In this document: positions 1 to 8,802 of the stretch, piece after piece
Layout: each line of letters starts with the position of its first letter
Numbering within the stretch: the stretch's first letter is position 1
Source: Candidatus Geothrix odensensis
GTDB taxonomy: Bacteria; Acidobacteriota; Holophagae; Holophagales; Holophagaceae
Reading direction: 5' to 3'
Length of the DNA stretch: 64,000 bases
NCBI GenBank assembly: GCA_016714685.1
Contig: JADKCH010000002.1
Coordinates: forward strand, 124,001 to 188,000
Translations under genes and position numbers: made by a program
The notes under the pieces: model-generated
The model's input: only the letters and a program-made list of their open reading frames with translations
What the model was told of the DNA's origin: nothing
Databases searched by the model: none

Positions 1-1785
1 GCGATCCGCACCGCCTCCCAGGTGGTGGCCGACCACATCCGCGCCGCGACCTTCATGTGCTTCGACGGCGTGGTGCCCAGCAACGAGGGCCGGGGCTACG
101 TGCTCCGCAAGATCATCCGCCGGGCGCTGCGCTTCGGCCGGAAGCTCGGCATCGAGGGGCTCTTCTTCGCCGATCTGGCCCCCGCCGTGTTCCAGGCCAT
201 GGGCGACCAGTACCCCGAGCTGCTCGGAGAGCTCGGCCGCATCCAGAAGTCGCTGCACCGGGAGGAGCAGCAGTTCAGCCAGACTCTCTCCACCGGCCTG
301 AAACTGCTTGAAGGCAGCGACATCTCCAGCGGCACCCTGGCTGGCTCCGACATCTTCCGCCTCTACGACACCTACGGCTTCCCCGTGGACCTGGTGGAGG
401 ACTGGTGCCGGGAGCGCGGCATTGCCGCCGACCTGGCGGGCTTCCAGCAGGAGCTGAACGCCCAGCGCACCCGGGCCCGGGCCGCCATGAAGGCCCACGA
501 CCTGCGCCTGGCCGGCGACCTCGCCATCCTGGCGGATCTGCCGCCCACCCGCTTCACCGGCTACGAGAACCTCGAGGGCCAGGCCCACGTGGTCGCCCTC
601 TTCGATGCGGCGCACCGACGGGTGAAGCAGCTCACCGGGGAGGGCTTCGTCCTCCTGGATCGCACACCCTTCTATGCCCTGTCCGGCGGCCAGGTGGGCG
701 ACACGGGCCAGCTCCGCTTCGAGGGCGGCCACGCGGAAGTTCTCGACTGCACGGCCCCTGCCCAGAAGCGGCACCTCCACAAGGTGGTAGTCACGGGTTC
801 CCTGCTTGAGAACACCTCCGTCAACGCCCTGGTGCACCCGATTCGCCGGCGGCGGGTCCGGGCCCACCACACGGCCACCCACCTGCTGCACGCCGCCCTG
901 CGCGAAGTGCTCGGCACCCACGTCAAACAGGCCGGCAGCGTGGTGGATGCGGCGCGCCTGCGCTTCGACTTCACCCACTTCGCCCCGCTGGAACCAGCCC
1001 AGATCGCGGAGATCGAGCGCCTCGCCTCCCGCCAGGCACTGAAATCCGTCGACACGCAGGTCCGCGAGATGGACATCGAGGAGGCCCTTTCATCCGGCGC
1101 CATGGCCCTCTTCGGCGAGAAGTACGGCGATGTGGTGCGGGTGGTGCAGGTGCCCGGCTTCTCCACCGAGCTCTGCGGCGGCACCCACGTGCCCAACACC
1201 GGTGAGATCGGCGTGGTGAAGATCATCTCCGAGGGCGCGGTGGCCGCCGGCGTTCGGCGCATCGAGGCGGTGGCCGGCGAGATGGCCCTGGAGCTGCTGC
1301 AGGCGGATGAGGCCATGATCCAGGGTCTCTCCCGGCAGGCCAATGCCAGCCGGGAGGCTCTGCCCGAGCTGCTGGCGGCCAGAGATCACCGCATCGCCCA
1401 GCTCGAGCGTGATCTGAAGGATGCCAAGCTCAAGGCCGCGGGTGGCGGCGGCAGTGCCGAGCAGGTGGAGCAGGTAAAGGGCATCACCCTGGTCACGGCC
1501 CTCATCGAGGGGCTCGAAGGCAATGCCCTGCGGGAGTTCATGGACCAGGTCCGCACCCGGCACACCAGCGCAGTCATCGTGCTGGCCTCGAAGACCGCCG
1601 AGGACAAGGTGACGGCACTGGTCTCTGTCTCCCCCGACCTGGCCCACGATGCCGGAGCCCTGTTCAAGACCATGCTCCCCGCCTTGAATGGCCGTGGGGG
1701 TGGCAAGAAGGATCTCGCCCAGGGCGGAGGCACCAACCCTTCCGGCCTGCCGGAAGCCCTCTCGGCGCTCAGGGCCGCCCTGTAG
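1..1785 (+). CDS. alaS: Alanyl-tRNA synthetase, 3' part (5' end outside window)
   Basis: Charges tRNA-Ala with alanine and edits mis-charged Ser/Gly in the cytoplasm. The reading frame is open from base 1, so the gene begins upstream. The 594 residues seen match the family from about residue 280 of the usual ~875; the N-terminal aminoacylation core is missing. Visible are the tRNA-recognition helices (PSNEGRGYVLRKIIRRA), the editing domain with the zinc-type HTATHLLH motif, the second metal motif CGGTHVPNTGEIG, and the C-terminal C-Ala domain with its glycine-rich linker. It ends with TAG 63 bases before the next gene on the same strand. Identification is secure. Confidence 0.97.
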   Translation, partial: AIRTASQVVADHIRAATFMCFDGVVPSNEGRGYVLRKIIRRALRFGRKLGIEGLFFADLAPAVFQAMGDQYPELLGELGRIQKSLHREEQQFSQTLSTGLKLLEGSDISSGTLAGSDIFRLYDTYGFPVDLVEDWCRERGIAADLAGFQQELNAQRTRARAAMKAHDLRLAGDLAILADLPPTRFTGYENLEGQAHVVALFDAAHRRVKQLTGEGFVLLDRTPFYALSGGQVGDTGQLRFEGGHAEVLDCTAPAQKRHLHKVVVTGSLLENTSVNALVHPIRRRRVRAHHTATHLLHAALREVLGTHVKQAGSVVDAARLRFDFTHFAPLEPAQIAEIERLASRQALKSVDTQVREMDIEEALSSGAMALFGEKYGDVVRVVQVPGFSTELCGGTHVPNTGEIGVVKIISEGAVAAGVRRIEAVAGEMALELLQADEAMIQGLSRQANASREALPELLAARDHRIAQLERDLKDAKLKAAGGGGSAEQVEQVKGITLVTALIEGLEGNALREFMDQVRTRHTSAVIVLASKTAEDKVTALVSVSPDLAHDAGALFKTMLPALNGRGGGKKDLAQGGGTNPSGLPEALSALRAAL

Positions 1786-1848
1786 TCCAGAGTCACCCTG
1801 GACTTCCCGACGTCCGAAACAGATCAGTGACCCAGGGAGGACTTGCTT

Positions 1849-4167
1849 TTGCTTCCCATTCGCCGGCTGCTGCTGCGGGACCTTCTGGTCCTCATGGCCG
1901 GTCTGTCCGCCCTGATCCTGGGCCTCTCCTGGTGGAGCCAGCAGCAGGCCCTGAAACGCCAGGCCTCTGCCCGCACGGAATCGGCCCTCCACCATCTGCA
2001 GACCGTGCTCCACCTGGAGCTGAAGGCCTCCCAATCCCTGGGCGAGGTGGTGCGGGGCTGGTGGCTGGATGGGGCCCTGGATCCCTCCCGACCGGAGGAG
2101 GCAGCCCGGCTCCTCCATCCCCTGCTCACGGCCCAGCGGAGCATCACCAGCCTCAACCTCGCCAGGCAGGACGGGCCCTCCCTGCTCTTTCTCCGGCGGA
2201 GCGACGCCTGGTTCATGCGGGAACTGATCCAGCCGGGGCCTCAGGCCCGCATCCGCTGGCACCGCCTGGGCGCCCCCGGCGACCGGATGATCACCGAGGC
2301 CTGGACGCCCATGGACTACGATCCGCGCACGCGGCCCTGGTACCTGGCCGGGATCGCCGCATCGGAGCCGTCCTGGACCGAACCCTACACCTTCTACACC
2401 ACCAAGGATCCGGGCATCACCTGCACCTTTCCCATTCGCGATGCCCGGGGCCTGCTCGGCGTCGCGGCCCTGGACTTCCTCCTGGACGACCTGACCGCCA
2501 GTGTCTGGTCCGCCCAGCCGACGCTCCGAAGCCGCTGCTTGGTGGTGGATCCAGAGGGACGGGCGGTCATCCTTCCCAATGATCCGGCCTTCCAGACGCC
2601 CGCCTCCCGGCGCCAGGCCTTCCTGAGCCCGGTGGGCACCGGTTTCCTGCAGGCCCAGGCCAGGCTCCTCAAGGTGCCCCTGGGCCGCACCCTGTCCTTC
2701 AACTACCGGGGGGACACGATGATCGGCCTGATCACCGGGTTCGCCTCGCTTCCCGGCATCCACTGGCGCCTGCTCATGACCGTTCCGGAGGAGGATCTGC
2801 TCGGTCCGGCCCGGTTCCGCCTCTGGAGCATGTTCGGCATGGCCGTCCTCAGTCTTGGGTTGGCGGCCTGGCGCATCCTCCACATCGCCCGCCGGGTGGC
2901 TGGGCCCATCACCCAGCTGGGCGCGGCGGCCGAGGCCCTGGGTCAGGGGGCGACTCCTCCCCCCATCCACTCCCGCATCCTCGAGATCCGCAGCCTCGAT
3001 CGGGCTCTGCGCAAGGCCAGCGAGAGCCTCATCGATCAGGCCCGGCTCCAGCGCCAGCTGGAACACAGCCAGCGCATGGAGACCGTGGGAACCCTGGCCG
3101 GAGGCATCGCCCACGATGTGAACAACCAGCTCGCCGCCATCCTGGGCCAGCTGCACCTCTGCCGGGAGACCCTACCCGATGGTCATTCCGCGCTGAACCG
3201 GATCCATCGGGCGGAAGAGGCGACCCGCCGCTGTGCCCAGACCACCAAGGCCCTGCTTTCCTTCAGCCACCAGTCCCGCCCCGAGCTTCAACCCCTGGAC
3301 CTCAATGCCCTGGTCCAGAACACGGCTGCGATCCTGGAACCCCTCCTGGGGGGCCGGATCCGACTCCGTTGCCACCTCGCGCCGGACCTCCCCCCGATCT
3401 CCGGGGACGCAGTGCAGCTGGAGCAGGTGCTCCTCAACCTGGGCGTCAACGCCAGGGATGCCATGCCCGGGGGTGGCACCCTCAGCCTGACCACGCACCT
3501 GGGTGAGGACGGCCGAGTTCTCCTCGACCTCCAGGACACGGGCTCGGGCATTCCCGAGGCCATCCTGTCCCGCCTATTCGAGCCCTTCGTCACCACCAAG
3601 GAGCAGGGGAAGGGGACGGGGCTGGGGCTGGCGATGGTGTTCTCCATCCTGAAGGCCCACGGCGGGGACATCCACGCCGAGAACATGCCGGAAGGCGGTG
3701 CCCGGTTTCGCGTGCGCCTGCCCGCCGCAGGCGCTGGCGCAGTGCCGATGACGCAGGGGGCGGAGCGACTCAGGACGGCCTCACCCAATCTGGCCGGGCG
3801 CCGCATCCTGGTCGTGGAGGACGAACCGCTCCTCCGGGAGATGCTCGCGGATGCCCTGACCCTGGCCAGGATGCAGGTGACGACCGCCCCGGACGGCGCC
3901 CTGGCCTGGAAGGTCTGGCAGCAGGCCGGCGGGTTCGACCTCGTGATCAGCGATCAGCGCATGCCAGACTGTACTGGACTGGAGCTGATGGCCCTCATCC
4001 GGGAGAGCGGCTCCGAGGTCCCCTTCATCCTGGTCAGCGGTCAGGGACTCGAAGGCATGGAGGGCAGGCTTGCGGCGGACCGGCGGGTCCGCCTCGTCCC
4101 CAAGCCCTTCGAACTGCCCAGGCTCCTGCCCCTCATGGAAGACATGCTGAGCCTCCGGAGAGGCTGA
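1849..4167 (+). CDS. Hybrid sensor histidine kinase with extracytoplasmic sensor domain and C-terminal receiver
   Basis: Membrane histidine kinase that senses an outside signal. Two TTG starts are possible (1843 and 1849); GGGAGG at 1835-1840 lies 8 bases from the second, so 1849 is preferred. Order of parts: membrane segment at about residues 8-27, a periplasmic dCache-like sensor region (about 30-310, with the WTEPYTFY signature region), a second membrane segment near 325-345, a HAMP-like linker, HisKA with GGIAHDVNNQ (His about 422), an ATPase domain (NARDAM, DTGSGIP, GTGLGLAM), and a receiver with the DE pair, Asp about 702 in SDQRMPD and Lys about 752. No partner regulator is adjacent on this side; the ligand is unknown. 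Confidence 0.9.
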   Translation: MLPIRRLLLRDLLVLMAGLSALILGLSWWSQQQALKRQASARTESALHHLQTVLHLELKASQSLGEVVRGWWLDGALDPSRPEEAARLLHPLLTAQRSITSLNLARQDGPSLLFLRRSDAWFMRELIQPGPQARIRWHRLGAPGDRMITEAWTPMDYDPRTRPWYLAGIAASEPSWTEPYTFYTTKDPGITCTFPIRDARGLLGVAALDFLLDDLTASVWSAQPTLRSRCLVVDPEGRAVILPNDPAFQTPASRRQAFLSPVGTGFLQAQARLLKVPLGRTLSFNYRGDTMIGLITGFASLPGIHWRLLMTVPEEDLLGPARFRLWSMFGMAVLSLGLAAWRILHIARRVAGPITQLGAAAEALGQGATPPPIHSRILEIRSLDRALRKASESLIDQARLQRQLEHSQRMETVGTLAGGIAHDVNNQLAAILGQLHLCRETLPDGHSALNRIHRAEEATRRCAQTTKALLSFSHQSRPELQPLDLNALVQNTAAILEPLLGGRIRLRCHLAPDLPPISGDAVQLEQVLLNLGVNARDAMPGGGTLSLTTHLGEDGRVLLDLQDTGSGIPEAILSRLFEPFVTTKEQGKGTGLGLAMVFSILKAHGGDIHAENMPEGGARFRVRLPAAGAGAVPMTQGAERLRTASPNLAGRRILVVEDEPLLREMLADALTLARMQVTTAPDGALAWKVWQQAGGFDLVISDQRMPDCTGLELMALIRESGSEVPFILVSGQGLEGMEGRLAADRRVRLVPKPFELPRLLPLMEDMLSLRRG

Positions 4168-4175
4168 GCGGGCGA

Positions 4176-5147
4176 TCACTTCGCGGTGGGTCCGCCCTTC
4201 TCGTGGCACCCGAGGCAGGTGGCCAGCTTGGCATCGGGGCTCCGCCAGTAGACGAAGTCCTGATTGCCGAAGTCCTTCTGCAATTCCGTGGGCACCCGTC
4301 CCCAGTAGAAGGCGAAGGCGGTGGTTCCATCGGCCTTGGTCTCCTTCATGTAGAGGGGACCGGGCTCCGTGCTGGGCTTGCCCTTCTCGTCCGTGAAGGT
4401 GGACATCACGGCATAGGCCCCTGGGGGCAGGGGTTTGCCGGCCTTGTAGGCATCGATGCCCGAGGCGGAGACCCACACCCGGCGCCAGCGGTCACCATGG
4501 GCCTTGCTCCGCACCGGGGCCGTCTCCGCAGGCTCGAGGCTGGCGTAGTCCAGGGCGCGGATGGGCAGTTCGGCTTCCACATCGTCGCGCTTGGCGCGAT
4601 CGGCCTCGGCCGCGGCCTTGTTGGTCTCCTCGTTGCCGAAGACCATCACGCCGCCCAGCTTCCCGCTGAAGGCCCAGCAGCCCAGCCAGAGGAACCCGAC
4701 GAGAAGGGCCGGTGCCCCCACACCGCGTTCCCAGAAGCGGCGGCCGGCATGGCGGTGTTCAGAGCCCGCGCCGAAATCCCGCCTCCAGACGCGCCAGAGC
4801 ATGAAGACGCAGACGCCGCCGATGAGGAACCCCGCCATGGCCGCGAGGATGTGGATCTGCAGGATCTTCTGCAGCACCTGCTTCTCGTTGACCACCACGG
4901 GGAGGAATCCCGAGGGACTGATGAGATTGATCTGCCGGCCCCAGACCAGCCCGCTGAACAGGGCGATGGTGCTGCCGAGCCAGCCGATGACCGCCAGGAA
5001 GAAGGAGGTCCCGGCAAGGACCTTCCCGTGCCTCGGATGGAAGGAGGCGAGCATGGCCAGGGGCAGGACAGCCACCAGCCCGATGGGGATGTGGACAAAG
5101 GCCGGGTGCTCCCGCGCGATGAACTCGAGCAGTGGGGATGCGCTCAT
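4176..5147 (-). CDS. DUF2231 membrane / cytochrome P460-like protein with C-terminal heme c motif
   Basis: Last gene of the four-gene cytochrome operon, 12 bases after the preceding gene. The first ~155 residues form four hydrophobic helices of the DUF2231 type (HPAFVHIPIGLVAV near the start). The second half resembles the cytochrome P460 family, here in the periplasm. The protein ends with CLGCH at residues 311-315, a c-type heme attachment site eight residues before the stop. A role as a membrane-anchored redox protein is inferred from heme motif and context. The fusion of a DUF2231 anchor to a P460 domain is unusual. The oxidised or reduced substrate cannot be told from sequence. Confidence 0.75.
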   Translation of the reverse strand: MSASPLLEFIAREHPAFVHIPIGLVAVLPLAMLASFHPRHGKVLAGTSFFLAVIGWLGSTIALFSGLVWGRQINLISPSGFLPVVVNEKQVLQKILQIHILAAMAGFLIGGVCVFMLWRVWRRDFGAGSEHRHAGRRFWERGVGAPALLVGFLWLGCWAFSGKLGGVMVFGNEETNKAAAEADRAKRDDVEAELPIRALDYASLEPAETAPVRSKAHGDRWRRVWVSASGIDAYKAGKPLPPGAYAVMSTFTDEKGKPSTEPGPLYMKETKADGTTAFAFYWGRVPTELQKDFGNQDFVYWRSPDAKLATCLGCHEKGGPTAK

Positions 5148-5159
5148 GGGACTCCAGAA

Positions 5160-6029
5160 CTAGAAGATTCGCGTCACGTTGAAGCCGATGGACCAGTTGC
5201 CGGACAACCGGGGGCCGCCACCGTAGTCGCCGCTCATCACCTGGTTGGGAGTGGTGCCGCTGGCGTTGGTGCCAACCAGGGTGAACCGGTGCTTGAAGGT
5301 CTTGTACGAGATCCCGGCAGCGAATCCATTCTGGTAGGTGGTGCCATCCGTGATGCCCCCAGGGGCCGCCTTCGCGAATTTCGAGGGGCGGGGATAGTAC
5401 TCGCTGACGAAGGAGAACTTCTCCGTGAACCCGATCCGGAGGCCCAGGCCCACATTGAACACCCCGCCCGTGTTGGGCTTGGTGTTCGGGGTGTGGCCCG
5501 GGGGCACGGCCAGGATCGTGTCCGTGGTGGTGGTCTTGGTGATGTAGCTCGGCACCACCGAGAAGATGATGTCGTCGGTGATGAAGATCTCCGTCGGCAC
5601 CTGGATGGCCAGACCGGAGATGCCCACCTTCCCGAGGGGCGTCGTCGTCTCCTTCACCACCTCGTCGAAACGCTCAGCACGAATCGCCATCCGGACCCGT
5701 TCGCCGTTCAGCACCTGCTCTTGCAGGCCGAAGGTGAAGGTCTTGTTGTCCGAGGTGCGGTAGATGAAGGCGTTCAGGCCGGGGATGGGCTTGATGCCGA
5801 AGGTGAAGCCCAGTCCGGCATAGGTGAAGCCGTCCAGGCCGTAGACATCCTTGCCGTGGTCCTTGACCGGTTGCACGAAGCGGTGGGTGAACACCACGCC
5901 GATGTCCCAGTACTGCATCCGCTCCGCGGAGGGCAGGTTCACCACCAGCGGGTATTCGGAGGACTCGGCACGGAGCGCTCCCCCAGCCAGGAGGGCGCAG
6001 GCAAGCAGGGGAGCAGTCTTCCTGGTCAT
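5160..6029 (-). CDS. DUF5777-like outer-membrane beta-barrel protein
   Basis: A 289-residue protein with a signal peptide (MTRKTAPLLACALLAGGALRA) followed by alternating hydrophobic and polar stretches typical of beta strands. The pattern of HRFVQP, YGLDG and GLGFTFGIKP matches the DUF5777 family, so an outer-membrane barrel is likely. It sits 16 bases after the small cytochrome c gene and 12 before the P460 fusion, so it is co-transcribed. By analogy with porin-cytochrome conduits it could hold or accompany the multiheme lipoprotein, but that is inference and the family has no established function. The C-terminal residue is Phe, as is common for outer-membrane barrels. Confidence 0.65.
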   Translation of the reverse strand: MTRKTAPLLACALLAGGALRAESSEYPLVVNLPSAERMQYWDIGVVFTHRFVQPVKDHGKDVYGLDGFTYAGLGFTFGIKPIPGLNAFIYRTSDNKTFTFGLQEQVLNGERVRMAIRAERFDEVVKETTTPLGKVGISGLAIQVPTEIFITDDIIFSVVPSYITKTTTTDTILAVPPGHTPNTKPNTGGVFNVGLGLRIGFTEKFSFVSEYYPRPSKFAKAAPGGITDGTTYQNGFAAGISYKTFKHRFTLVGTNASGTTPNQVMSGDYGGGPRLSGNWSIGFNVTRIF

Positions 6030-6045
6030 CGGATCTCCAGAACCA

Positions 6046-6396
6046 TTACTTGGCGGCGAACTTGCGCATGATGGGGATCATCTTCTCGACGTCGGCCTGG
6101 GTCATCTTGTCCTTGAAGGCGGGCATCTTGTCCTTGCCTTCCATGGTGACCTTGATCCAGTCGCTGTCCTTCTTCTTGTTGGCCTTGCGGCTGTCCGTGA
6201 AGTCGAAGCCGTTGTCGGGCAGGGGCTTGCCGCTGTTGTCACGGCCACTGCCGTTGGCCCCGTGGCAGCGGGCGCAGGCGTCCATCCAGTACTTCTGGTA
6301 GTCATTGCCCGAGAACTTGGGCGCATCCTTGGCGGGATCCCCGGCGAGCAGGGAGACGCCAGCCAGAAGCAGGGCGGAAAGGGTGATGGGACGCAT
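6046..6396 (-). CDS. Small periplasmic mono-heme cytochrome c
   Basis: Electron carrier of 116 residues with a signal peptide (residues 1 to about 18), one heme attachment motif CARCH at 41-45 followed by GANGSG as in class I cytochromes, and a probable axial Met in DKMPAFK (Met 91). It lies 39 bases after the multiheme cytochrome and 16 before the DUF5777 gene on the same strand. It probably shuttles electrons between the inner membrane and the multiheme protein; that role is inferred from context. The start ATG at 6396 is followed immediately by a normal n-region and is preceded by AGGAGG-like sequence. Confidence 0.88.
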   Translation of the reverse strand: MRPITLSALLLAGVSLLAGDPAKDAPKFSGNDYQKYWMDACARCHGANGSGRDNSGKPLPDNGFDFTDSRKANKKKDSDWIKVTMEGKDKMPAFKDKMTQADVEKMIPIMRKFAAK

Positions 6397-6435
6397 GGGA
6401 CCTCCTATGGGGTGGTGGAAAGGCGGGATAGCTGT

Positions 6436-8802
6436 TCAGTTCCAGATGTGGTTGTTGGTTGAGTGGCTTTGACCATGGCAGGAGAGGGCACAGCCGCCAC
6501 GACCGATGGTGGCATTCACGGTATAGGTGAGGGCCCCGGTGGCCGGCTGTGAGCCGCCGCCGAACTTGATCGTGTCGCTGGAGAGCTGGTCCGGGCTCAC
6601 CCGGACCGCGGTGGTATTCAGGTATTTGAAGTGGTTGACGACGCCAGGCTTGTTGTTCGTGGCCGGGTTCATGTCATGGCAGTAGTTGCAGGTCTGGTTG
6701 TGATCGTTCGGATTGTTGTGCCGACCGGTCGCGTCGTTGTACTGGGTCGCCGTCGAGGTGATCTTGTGGCAGGAGAGGCAGTAGGTCGTCGCATTGAAGG
6801 CGAGCTTGCCGGTCTGCCACCCGGGCGTCGTCTGGCCCCCATGGCAGCTCACGGCGTTGCAGGTGAAGGCCGTGAGGCTGGGTGTGGTACCCAGGGTTCC
6901 CGTCTGCGCCTTGAAGACCGCGCTGATGGTCACTGGGGCCGGCCCCGTGCCGGTCGGCGTGCCGTTGGGACCGCGGTTGGCCCCGTTGTAGTGCGGCTGG
7001 TTCGCCCCGCCTTCGCCGGGCTGCGAACCGGTATGGCAGGTGGCGCAGCTGAGGGTGGTGGGCAGACCCATGTGCTTGGCGTGGGCTCCCGCGATGTTGG
7101 GGAAGGCCGCCCCGGCGGGGCCCTGGGTCTTGAAGTTGGAATCGGGATGGCAGGAGAGGCAGGTGCCTGCACCCTTGCCTGCCGCCAGAGGCGATGCGCT
7201 GATGTGGCACGTGGTGCAGCTGGGGCCGACCTTGCCCGCCCCGGGTCCGCTCTCATCGTGGCAGTTGATGCACTCCCCGTTGAACATCGCGAGCGTAGCT
7301 GTCTGGTGGGTGTTGCCCGTGCCCGAGCTGGTGGTCATGCCACTGAGGAAGGGTGCCGGGTGGGCAGCCGCGCCCGGACCGTTGACGTGACAGCTGTTCG
7401 CATTGAAGGAGGAGCTGAAGCAGCCTGGCGCGCCGATCACGGGCGAGGTGGCACCGGCCGTGACGCCGTGGCAGAGTCCACAGACGGCGGCCCGCTGCGC
7501 GGTGTTGACGGCGGCAGCCGCATTCCGGTGGGAGGCGGTATAGGTGCCGCTGGCGATGCTGCTCGGAGACTTGTACCAGCTGTCCGGATGGGCCTTGGCC
7601 TGGAGGTGGCAGCTTGAACAGGTGGTGGTGGTGGTGCCGCCATCGAACTTGGTGGTGCCCGGAACCCCGTGGCAGGTCTGGCAGTAGAGGAGGTCGGCCT
7701 TGGCCACCACGCCATGGAAGGTGGCGTCCGTGGCGCCGGAGGTCTTGGGGTCCGTCCAGGTCGCCCCGATGGGGTGGGGCGCCACGCCTGGTCCATTGGC
7801 ATGGCAACTGATGGCGGCGTGTTCCGAGTTGCCGAAGCTGGCGCTGTAGCAGCTCGGGGCGGCGATCAGGGCCGAGGTGGTGGTCTTGGTCACGGCGTGG
7901 CAGATCACGCAGGAGCCATTGGCGTTCAGGGGATCCGTCGAATTACGGTGGGAGGGCACGTAGCCCGGGAAGGTGTTGACGGAGGCCTGGTGCCAGGTGG
8001 TCGGGTGGGCACCCGCCCCAGTCGTCTTGGAGTGGCAGGAGGAGCAGGCCGTCGTGGCGGAGCCGCCATCGAACTTGGTGGTGCCGGGCGTCCCGTGGCA
8101 GCTCTGGCAGTACTTCAGGTCCTTCTTGGCTTCGATCCCGTGATAGGCCGAACTGGTCGGATTCTTCCAGACATCGCCGAGGGGATGCGGAGCCCCGGCA
8201 TCGGCGTGGCACAGCGTGGCGTTGTAGCAGCCCGGCTGGGTGCCCGCGGGCGCCGGGGTGGCGGGGTGCCCCGCGGGATTGTTCGGGGAGCCGGGGTAGT
8301 GGCACTGGGCACAGGCTGCGGCATTCGAGGTGTCGGTGGTGGTGTGGCTCCACAGCGTGCCGCCGGAAGTCCGCCACGGCTTCGGGGGGTGGGGCGCGTT
8401 CACCCCGTGGCAGGTGAAGCAGGAGCTTGCGGAGGCCCCGCCCGAGAAATCTGCGCCATGGCAGATCGAGCAGGAGGCCAGGCTGCCGGCGCTGGTGGGA
8501 TCGGCGGAGACCTTGGCCCGAGTCCCGTGGATGCTCGAGTCGGCCCATCCGGGCACCGTCTGGTGGTGGCAGCCCGTGGTCATGCAGGTGGGGATGCCAC
8601 TCCCCACTTTGATGACGGACATCTCGTGGCACTTGGTGCAGGCGTTCACGCCGGCCAGGGCCTGCCCCGGGTGGGCGGTCTTCCAGCCGCCGGGGTGGTA
8701 GTTGCTGTAGTACTGGGCGGCGTCACCCTTCTTGGCGCCACCGCATCCGACCAGGGTGAGGGTGGCAAGCAGAGCGAGGCCAAGCGCCCCTCTCAGGCTC
8801 AT
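6436..8802 (-). CDS. Multiheme c-type cytochrome lipoprotein (22 heme-type motifs)
   Basis: First gene of the cytochrome operon. The frame is open to 9057, but ATG 8802 gives a clean lipoprotein signal (LTLVGC, lipid-bound Cys about residue 20); ATG 8832 is the alternative. The mature ~770 residues hold 16 CXXCH motifs plus six wider ones: two CX4CH and one each of CX3CH, CX5CH, CX9CH and CX14CH, as in the CxxxxCH/CxxCH repeat proteins known from Geobacter. An internal duplication is clear: two blocks share a YCQ(S/T)CHG, GTTKFDGG, CSSCH pattern. The protein is rich in Gly, Thr, Ser and Asn and has no other domain. It is probably an exported electron conduit to extracellular acceptors (inference). 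Confidence 0.85.
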   Translation of the reverse strand: MSLRGALGLALLATLTLVGCGGAKKGDAAQYYSNYHPGGWKTAHPGQALAGVNACTKCHEMSVIKVGSGIPTCMTTGCHHQTVPGWADSSIHGTRAKVSADPTSAGSLASCSICHGADFSGGASASSCFTCHGVNAPHPPKPWRTSGGTLWSHTTTDTSNAAACAQCHYPGSPNNPAGHPATPAPAGTQPGCYNATLCHADAGAPHPLGDVWKNPTSSAYHGIEAKKDLKYCQSCHGTPGTTKFDGGSATTACSSCHSKTTGAGAHPTTWHQASVNTFPGYVPSHRNSTDPLNANGSCVICHAVTKTTTSALIAAPSCYSASFGNSEHAAISCHANGPGVAPHPIGATWTDPKTSGATDATFHGVVAKADLLYCQTCHGVPGTTKFDGGTTTTTCSSCHLQAKAHPDSWYKSPSSIASGTYTASHRNAAAAVNTAQRAAVCGLCHGVTAGATSPVIGAPGCFSSSFNANSCHVNGPGAAAHPAPFLSGMTTSSGTGNTHQTATLAMFNGECINCHDESGPGAGKVGPSCTTCHISASPLAAGKGAGTCLSCHPDSNFKTQGPAGAAFPNIAGAHAKHMGLPTTLSCATCHTGSQPGEGGANQPHYNGANRGPNGTPTGTGPAPVTISAVFKAQTGTLGTTPSLTAFTCNAVSCHGGQTTPGWQTGKLAFNATTYCLSCHKITSTATQYNDATGRHNNPNDHNQTCNYCHDMNPATNNKPGVVNHFKYLNTTAVRVSPDQLSSDTIKFGGGSQPATGALTYTVNATIGRGGCALSCHGQSHSTNNHIWN

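Noticed and set aside
1090..3156. A 688-codon open frame on the minus strand opposite alaS and the hybrid kinase
   Set aside because: It is rich in Gly, Gln, Arg and Pro with no recognisable domain, and both real genes on the other strand have clear motifs; this is a GC-driven shadow.
4203..6071. A 622-codon plus-strand frame over the cytochrome operon
   Set aside because: Low-complexity composition, no signal or domain, and complete overlap with three well-supported minus-strand genes.
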